From positions 62,001-126,000 of the forward strand of contig NZ_VSDO01000002.1 of the NCBI RefSeq assembly GCF_008084145.1: 64,000 nucleotides of DNA. Direction: 5' to 3'. Source of the DNA: Paenibacillus faecis. Its GTDB lineage: Bacteria > Bacillota > Bacilli > Paenibacillales > Paenibacillaceae. A program made the translations under genes and the position numbers. Below are positions 59,291 through 64,000 of this stretch, piece by piece. The first letter of the stretch is position 1. The number at the start of each line of letters is the position of its first letter. The notes beneath the pieces were generated by a model. It did no database searches. It had not been told where the DNA came from and saw nothing but the letters and a program-made list of their open reading frames with translations.

Positions 59291-60337
59291 TTATTCGCGC
59301 ACTTCCGGGGGGCGGCGGATTTGCGAGGAGCGGTAGAGGTCCGACACAAGCCCCATCACTTTTAGGCCCTCATGCTCGTCGATCGCAAATTTCCGTCCTT
59401 CCCGGATGTGGCGGTAAAAATCGGAGATCAGCCGGCCATGGCTGTTTCCCCAATAGGATTTGCCTGCGGAGTTTCCGGCTCCCCCAGCTTCCCGGGCGCG
59501 GAAGGGGGGACCGCAAAGCAGGCTTTCCTCGCCGTCCCGGCTAAGAAAAAGGCGATCCTGGCGTTGGTGAAGACAGCCTCGCTCAAAGATCAGCTCCAGT
59601 TCGACGGGGGAGTGGGCGAGGTAGGCATTTGTGGCGTAAAAGAGGCCCCGCACTCCATTTTTAAAGGTGAGCGCGGCGTGAACCGTATCCTCCACTTCGA
59701 TGACGTCATGGAGAACATCCGCACTGGCGCAGCCCCGAATGGAAGACACCTCGCCCCCGAACCATTGAAGCAGATCGAGCGTATGGATCGCCTGATTGAT
59801 CAGGACGCCGCCCCCCTCTGTTTCCCAGCGCCCCCGCCACGGGCTGTTTTCGTAATAGCCGGGTTCCCGGAACCAGGTAACGACGCCTTTCATGCAAACG
59901 AGTCTTCCCAGTGCGCCTGTTTCGATCATGTCGCGGATCTTTAAGGAGGCCTCGTTATAACGGTTTTGGAACACCAATCCGAATTGTGCCGAGCTCCTCT
60001 CCGCCGCATGGGAAATGCGCAAGGCCGCCTCGAGGCTGTGAGCCATAGGTTTTTCGCTCAGGACATGCTTTCCGGCCCGCAGCAATTCGACCGCCATTTC
60101 GGCATGACGATGATGGGGCGTGCATAAGTGAACGACCTGAATATCTTCCCGTTCCAGCAAGCGGCGGTAATCGGCGGCCGCCTCGCATTCGTATTCCCCG
60201 GCCGCGGCCTCCGCCCGGCATCGGTCCTCATCGACGACCACCCGCAAAACGGCTCCGTCCATACGTTTCAGCGCCTCGGCATGCGGGGGGAAGATCGTCC
60301 CGCAGCCGATAATCGCCGCGCCCAACGCTTCGCCCAT
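59291..60337 (-). CDS. Gfo/Idh/MocA-family oxidoreductase (1)
   Basis: A 348-residue NAD(P)-dependent oxidoreductase. The Rossmann start is GAAIIGCGTIFPPHAEALKR, with VHLCTPHHRHAEMAVELLRA and GKHVLSEKPMAHSLEAALRI carrying the EKP lysine of the family. The C-terminal domain holds GGGVLINQAIHTLDLLQWFG with the catalytic-type histidine. Members oxidise inositols, sugars or sugar acids. The frame is open to 60397, but the ATG at 60337, just after the stop of the preceding gene, matches the domain start. It is the third gene of a minus-strand operon with an isomerase and a second oxidoreductase. Confidence 0.87.
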   Translation of the reverse strand: MGEALGAAIIGCGTIFPPHAEALKRMDGAVLRVVVDEDRCRAEAAAGEYECEAAADYRRLLEREDIQVVHLCTPHHRHAEMAVELLRAGKHVLSEKPMAHSLEAALRISHAAERSSAQFGLVFQNRYNEASLKIRDMIETGALGRLVCMKGVVTWFREPGYYENSPWRGRWETEGGGVLINQAIHTLDLLQWFGGEVSSIRGCASADVLHDVIEVEDTVHAALTFKNGVRGLFYATNAYLAHSPVELELIFERGCLHQRQDRLFLSRDGEESLLCGPPFRAREAGGAGNSAGKSYWGNSHGRLISDFYRHIREGRKFAIDEHEGLKVMGLVSDLYRSSQIRRPPEVRE

Positions 60338-60339
60338 CC

Positions 60340-61599
60340 TCACATCACGCTCTTTTCCCGGGAAATGACCATCGCCTGCCGCTGGGCTTCCAGACATAAT
60401 TCGGCGGCTTTAAAGGCGTGCTCCTGCGTCATGGCCAATTCCGTCCGGTTGATGCAATCGAGAATCAGTTCCCCGAAGTAAGGATAGCCGATCCGGCCGC
60501 GAACGCCGAATCGCCGTTCCCCTTCCCGGTTGACCAGATAAACTTGATCACCGTCCGCTTCCCGGGCGATATCGGTATATTTGCGCAGTTCGATATAGCC
60601 CTCGGTTCCAAGAATGAACGTCCGTCCATCCCCCCAAGTGCGGAGTCCGTCCGGCGTAAACCAATCGACGCGAAAATACTGGGTGGCCCCGTTATCCCCA
60701 AGCAGGGTGGCGTCGCCGTAATCCTCAAGCTCGGGATAATCGGGATGATCGTAATTGGCGACCTTGCTGTGCAGCACTTGAGCGTCCTTACAGCCGGCAT
60801 AGAACAGAAACTGTTCGATTTGATGGCTGCCGATGTCGCACAGAATCCCGCCGTACCGCTCTTTACGGAAAAACCAGTCCGGCCGTGAAGACGCGTTCAG
60901 GCGGTGGGGACCGAAGCCCGTGACCTGAAGCACTTTGCCGATGGCCCCCTCCCGAATCAGTTGTCCGGCATAGACGGCCGATTCCACATGGAGGCGCTCG
61001 CTGTAATAAACCGCATATTTGCAGCCTGTGCGGCGAACGGCTTCCCGGGCTAACGCCAACTGGTCCAGACTTGTGAAGGGCGCTTTGTCGGTAAAATAGT
61101 CCTTCCCGGCATCCATGACCTTAAGCCCCAGCGCGCAGCGCTCCGACGGAATCGCGGCGGCGGCCACAAGCCGGACCTCCGGGTCTTCAAGCACCTGTTC
61201 CAGCGTATCCGCACGGACCGCTTGCGGAAATTCGCGGACGAACGCTTCGGCTCTGACCGGATCCGGGTCGTACACCCACTTCAAAGTAGCGCCGGCTTCG
61301 ATCAGGCCGCCGGTCATGCCGTAAATATGGCCGTGGTCCAAAGCGACGGCCGCAAATATGAACTCACCGGGCTTCACGACCGGCCGGGGCAGGCCTTTCG
61401 GAGCGTAGTTCATCCCGTCCCGCGTTTGAAAAACCTCGGGCCGGGAGTTTTGCCCGGATCCGGTTGCTTCCTGCGGCGAGGACGAAGCAGCCTCGGGGAC
61501 CGCGGAGGGCGATGATTCGGACGCCGACAACGCTTGAGTCGTTTGCGGCGCAACCAAGTCCAGTGACGAATCCGTTTCTTGCGGACGCTGAGTTTCCAT
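60340..61599 (-). CDS. Gfo/Idh/MocA-family oxidoreductase (2), N-terminally extended
   Basis: A 419-residue protein. The first 65 residues are low in complexity, rich in Ser, Ala, Pro and Gln, with no predicted fold; this extension is unusual for the family. The oxidoreductase domain starts near FIFAAVALDHGHIYGMTGGL, has no classical GxGxxG, and continues with the EKP position altered (DKAPFTSLDQLALAREA) and GGILCDIGSHQIEQFLFYAG. Its ATG shares a base with the isomerase stop (TAATG) and has GGATGG upstream. An in-frame ATG at 61413 would remove the extension but lacks a good ribosome site. Confidence 0.82.
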   Translation of the reverse strand: METQRPQETDSSLDLVAPQTTQALSASESSPSAVPEAASSSPQEATGSGQNSRPEVFQTRDGMNYAPKGLPRPVVKPGEFIFAAVALDHGHIYGMTGGLIEAGATLKWVYDPDPVRAEAFVREFPQAVRADTLEQVLEDPEVRLVAAAAIPSERCALGLKVMDAGKDYFTDKAPFTSLDQLALAREAVRRTGCKYAVYYSERLHVESAVYAGQLIREGAIGKVLQVTGFGPHRLNASSRPDWFFRKERYGGILCDIGSHQIEQFLFYAGCKDAQVLHSKVANYDHPDYPELEDYGDATLLGDNGATQYFRVDWFTPDGLRTWGDGRTFILGTEGYIELRKYTDIAREADGDQVYLVNREGERRFGVRGRIGYPYFGELILDCINRTELAMTQEHAFKAAELCLEAQRQAMVISREKSVM

Positions 61600-62453
61600 T
61601 ATATTTCCATCCTTTCGCGGATAAATTGGGCATATGCCGCCAGCAGATCGCCTGAGGCGTATTGGCCGCTGAAATCCTCGATGCCGAGATAGCCGTCATA
61701 CCCGACGGATTTCAGATCGGCCAGCAGCAGCCGGAAATCGACAAATCCTTGCGCCAGGGGAGCCCAATCGGACCGCCATCCCGACGTCCCGTCTCCACGC
61801 GGTGAAGCCGGAACCCAGGCGGCGTTTTTGATATGGACATGGGCCAGGTAGGGGCCCAAAAGTTCCAGGCCCATTTTAAAATTTTCGTACCCTTCATGAA
61901 CCATGTTGCCGGGGTCGAAAAGAACGCCGATATGATCGGGGCTGCAGTGGCTCACAAGCCGGTGGGTCAGCCCGGCGCTCGGAGCGATCGTGTTGTGATG
62001 GGTCTCCACGACCCCTTTCACGCCGTAGTGTTTGGCCATCGTCTCGGCTTCCTTCAGGTAGCGGACGGTGGCCTCGTATAAGTCGGGATACGGCCGGCTT
62101 CCGTCGTAGGCGGCCGCTCCGACCCGAATCATATCCGCTCCGAGCAGCCGGGCGGCCCGAAACGCCCGTTCCGTCTCTTCCAGATCGAGCGAGTTCAAAT
62201 AAGGCGTGACGCTCACGACCTCCAGTCCTTGCGCTTCCGTAATATCCTTGAAACGCAGCCACGCTTCCTCGGGCAAGGACGGATCGATCGAACATTTGTT
62301 ATGGCGCCAAAACGAGGGAGCTTCCCCAGCCGCTTCGGCAGGGATCTCCCTAAAGCGCCATTCCACGCCGTCCAGGCCGGCCCGGCGGGCGGCAAGGACC
62401 AGTTCCTCCGGCGTCAGCTCCGGCGTAACGACAGTAAAGACGGACAACTTCAT
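61599..62453 (-). CDS. Sugar phosphate isomerase/epimerase, TIM barrel
   Basis: A 284-residue xylose-isomerase-like TIM-barrel protein. Visible features are LVLAARRAGLDGVEWRFREI near the N-terminus, KGVVETHHNTIAPSAGLTH and GVLFDPGNMVHEGYENFKMG with metal-binding Glu, His and Asp, LAHVHIKNAAW and YLGIEDFSGQY. Such proteins epimerise keto-sugars or inosose intermediates and are often paired with Gfo/Idh/MocA enzymes, as here. The ATG at 62453 follows AGGAGCGATTGCG. It is the first gene of the three-gene operon. The substrate is unknown. Confidence 0.85.
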   Translation of the reverse strand: MKLSVFTVVTPELTPEELVLAARRAGLDGVEWRFREIPAEAAGEAPSFWRHNKCSIDPSLPEEAWLRFKDITEAQGLEVVSVTPYLNSLDLEETERAFRAARLLGADMIRVGAAAYDGSRPYPDLYEATVRYLKEAETMAKHYGVKGVVETHHNTIAPSAGLTHRLVSHCSPDHIGVLFDPGNMVHEGYENFKMGLELLGPYLAHVHIKNAAWVPASPRGDGTSGWRSDWAPLAQGFVDFRLLLADLKSVGYDGYLGIEDFSGQYASGDLLAAYAQFIRERMEI

Positions 62454-62632
62454 CGCAATCGCTCCTAAGTTTTTTTAAATTGCCGGCGGGGGGCCGGCCC
62501 GCCCCCGCTTGGCTGGCTCGAGATCGGCGCAAGCCTGAGGGCCCGGCTCCTGAGCGGGGGGATGGTGCGGTGGGCGCCGGTGTGGGAGGGGGCAGAGCGG
62601 AGGGTGCCGGTAAGGGAGGTGCCTCTAAGCTT

Positions 62633-62817
62633 CTAACGGAAACCATAGCCGCTATTTCGCGATTTTAGGGCGATTTGAAATTCTAACGGACGTAGTAGCG
62701 GCTATTTTGACTAAAATTACTCATTCGGATCGGAATGACCACAAATAGGCGCTATAGCGTCCGTTAGATTTTTCAAAGAGCCATTTTTCGCGAAATAGCG
62801 GCTATTATGTCCGTTAG
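62633..62817. repeat. 185-bp four-arm palindromic element, copy 3
   Basis: Same four arms and the same length as the copies at 7343 and 7748, more than 54 kb away. The sequences between the arms differ strongly, whereas the arms are kept. Confidence 0.85.
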
Positions 62818-62825
62818 AGCAACCG

Positions 62826-63220
62826 TGGAGAGCTTGCCGCCCCGCGCCCCTGCCCGCCCCGCGCTCGCCCGTCTCGCTTCCCGCGCGCCCCTGGCCGCCC
62901 CGCGCTCGCCCGTCTCGCTTCCGCGCTCCCCTGGCCGTCCCGCGCCCGCTCGTCTCGCTTCCCGCGCTCCGGCCGTCACGCGCCCGCTCGTCTCGCTTCC
63001 CGGGCTCCGGCCGCCCCGCGCCCGCCCGTCTCGCTTCCGCGCTCCCCTGGCCACCCCGCGCCCGCTCGTCTCGCTTCCCGCGCTCCGGCCGTCCCGCGCC
63101 CGCTCGTCTCGCTTCCCGCGCTCCGGCCGCCCCGCGCTCGCCCGCCTCGCTTCCCGCGCGCTCCGTCCGCCCCGCGCCCGCTCGTCTCGCTTCCCGCGCC
63201 GCCTCGCCCGCAACGCGGGC
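62826..63220. repeat. GC-rich tandem repeat, about nine copies
   Basis: Units of about 36-40 bp built around CGCCCGTCTCGCTTCCCGCG or CTCGTCTCGCTTCCCGCG, separated by CTCCGGCC or CCCCTGGCC. Nine CTCGCTTCC cores were counted. Composition is nearly all G and C with a strong C bias on the plus strand. Confidence 0.75.
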
Positions 63221-63268
63221 TCCCGGCCGGCCCGCCCCCCCGCGTCACGGCTGCTTCGCCCTTTGCCG

Positions 63269-64000
63269 CTAATGCGTGCCCGAGACGTCCAGCAGTTTGC
63301 CGCCGGCGGGTCCGGTGCTCTTGCGGTAAGTCGAGGACTTGATTTTTTCCTGCAGCTTGGCATAGAATAAGTCCTCGTTCAGAGGTAATCCGACCCAGTC
63401 CGAGGTCCAGGCGGACAGGTGCATGGCGTTGGAGAGGGTGAGGCCGAGAATGCCCTCCTCTCCGGGGGCGAGCAAGGGCTCATCGCGCAGCACGGCGTCG
63501 GTGAAGTTTTGCAGAATGCCCCGGTGCTGCGGGCCTTCGCCTTCGCCGACCGGGATGTCGCATTTCCAGCATTCCGGTTGGCCGAACCCGCCGGTATACT
63601 CGGCGTTGAATTTCGGCTCCGGAACCCGAAGCCGCCAGAAGGTCAGCTTGCCGTCCTCCGCGACGATTTTGCCGTTGTCCCCCGAAAGCTCGAACCGATT
63701 GGTTCCCGGCGCTTCGCCGATCGTCGTGACGAACAGGCCGGTCGCCCCGTTTTCGTACTCTACATAGGCCGTGACATCGTCTTCGACTTCGATGTTTCGG
63801 TACTTGCCGAAATGGCAGAAGGCGCGTACTCTTGCCGGCATCATGCCCGTCGTCCACTGCCACAGGTCGAGCTGGTGCGGATCCTGGTTCAGCAGCACGC
63901 CGCCGCCTTCACCGGCCCAGGTGGCCCGCCAGCCGCCGGAATCGTAGTAGCTCTGCGACCGGTACCAGTTGGTGATGATCCAGTTCGTCCGCCGGATCTC
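63269..64000 (-). CDS. Gfo/Idh/MocA-family oxidoreductase (3), 5' end outside window
   Basis: The C-terminal 243 residues are present; the N-terminal NAD domain lies beyond the right edge. The visible part starts with RTNWIITNWYRSQSYYDSGG and includes GEGGGVLLNQDPHQLDLWQW, where the histidine is the family's catalytic-type residue, then a beta-sheet domain with NRFELSGDNGKIVAEDGKLT. The frame is open across the edge, so the ATG inside it is not the start. It is a third member of the family within 5 kb, on the same strand as the other two but separated from them by the repeat zone. Confidence 0.88.
   Translation of the reverse strand, partial: EIRRTNWIITNWYRSQSYYDSGGWRATWAGEGGGVLLNQDPHQLDLWQWTTGMMPARVRAFCHFGKYRNIEVEDDVTAYVEYENGATGLFVTTIGEAPGTNRFELSGDNGKIVAEDGKLTFWRLRVPEPKFNAEYTGGFGQPECWKCDIPVGEGEGPQHRGILQNFTDAVLRDEPLLAPGEEGILGLTLSNAMHLSAWTSDWVGLPLNEDLFYAKLQEKIKSSTYRKSTGPAGGKLLDVSGTH

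Larger units (their letters stand above)
62454..63268. other. Gene-free repeat zone (815 bp)
   Basis: Contains the third copy of the 185-bp four-arm element (62633-62817) and a very GC-rich tandem repeat (about 62826-63220). The minus-strand frame 62773-63363 has an extreme Arg/Gly/Ala composition that mirrors the repeat and is not believed to be a gene. Confidence 0.7.

Noticed and set aside
62773..63363. 196-residue Arg/Gly-rich minus-strand frame
   Set aside because: It follows from GC-rich tandem repeats and overlaps a palindromic element and the end of a true gene.

Overview
The window looks like a chromosomal segment of a Gram-positive, spore-forming Paenibacillus-type bacterium (order Bacillales). 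Support comes from the many genes close to Bacillus subtilis counterparts (ilvD, gsiB, yugJ, yuaF-floT, glcT-ptsGHI, ctc, bdbDC, yhaM), a CotF-type spore coat gene, strong AGGAGG-type ribosome sites, TTG and GTG starts, and a moderately high GC content. No rRNA, tRNA, CRISPR array, insertion sequence or prophage was seen.

Layout. 1-9.2 kb: 3' end of a class B penicillin-binding protein gene, polysaccharide deacetylase, ilvD, gsiB-like stress gene, a frameshifted acyltransferase, HAD phosphatase, sirtuin, a 1 kb repeat-rich gene-free zone, and an aldo/keto reductase. 9.3-14.2 kb: an AraC regulator divergent from a galKET operon. 14.2-19 kb: MscS channel, iron alcohol dehydrogenase, and yuaF-floT behind a sigma-W-type promoter. 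19.1-24.4 kb: glcT and the ptsG-ptsH-ptsI glucose PTS, with a readable GlcT RNA antiterminator/terminator switch. 24.6-28.2 kb: ppx and ppk, convergent and overlapping. 28.2-30.8 kb: ctc (L25) and the bdbD-bdbC disulfide pair. 30.8-35.3 kb (minus strand): hscC-type Hsp70, an HPED-type J-domain/TPR membrane protein and a DUF1266-like protein, translationally overlapped. 35.5-42 kb: lipoprotein, CotF-like coat protein, AraC regulator divergent from a GH127 beta-L-arabinofuranosidase, and an MFS transporter. 42.2-49.8 kb: one giant gene for a protein of about 2500 residues made almost wholly of decapeptide repeats. 50-59.2 kb: transglutaminase-fold lipoprotein, yhaM, cupin, marR-MFS drug efflux pair, chemotaxis receptor and SLH-like protein. 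59.3-64 kb (minus strand): three Gfo/Idh/MocA oxidoreductases and a TIM-barrel isomerase, interrupted by a repeat zone; the last oxidoreductase runs off the window.

The metabolic theme is carbohydrate use: galactose (galKET), glucose (ptsGHI), arabinosides (GH127) and probably inositol- or sugar-acid-like compounds (Gfo/Idh/MocA with isomerase), with several candidate CcpA (cre-like) sites. A second theme is envelope, stress and surface biology: sigma-W flotillin, sigma-B-like promoters, disulfide formation, the HscC chaperone module and the giant repeat protein.

The most unusual object is the giant decapeptide-repeat gene. It has fourteen 110-residue higher-order repeats in exact 330-nt register, interrupted by 120-nt block insertions, a histidine column in nearly every repeat, no signal peptide and a phage-fibre/lectin-like C-terminus. 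Also notable are a 185-bp four-arm palindromic intergenic element present three times with exactly conserved length, and the HscC/J-domain/DUF1266 cluster.
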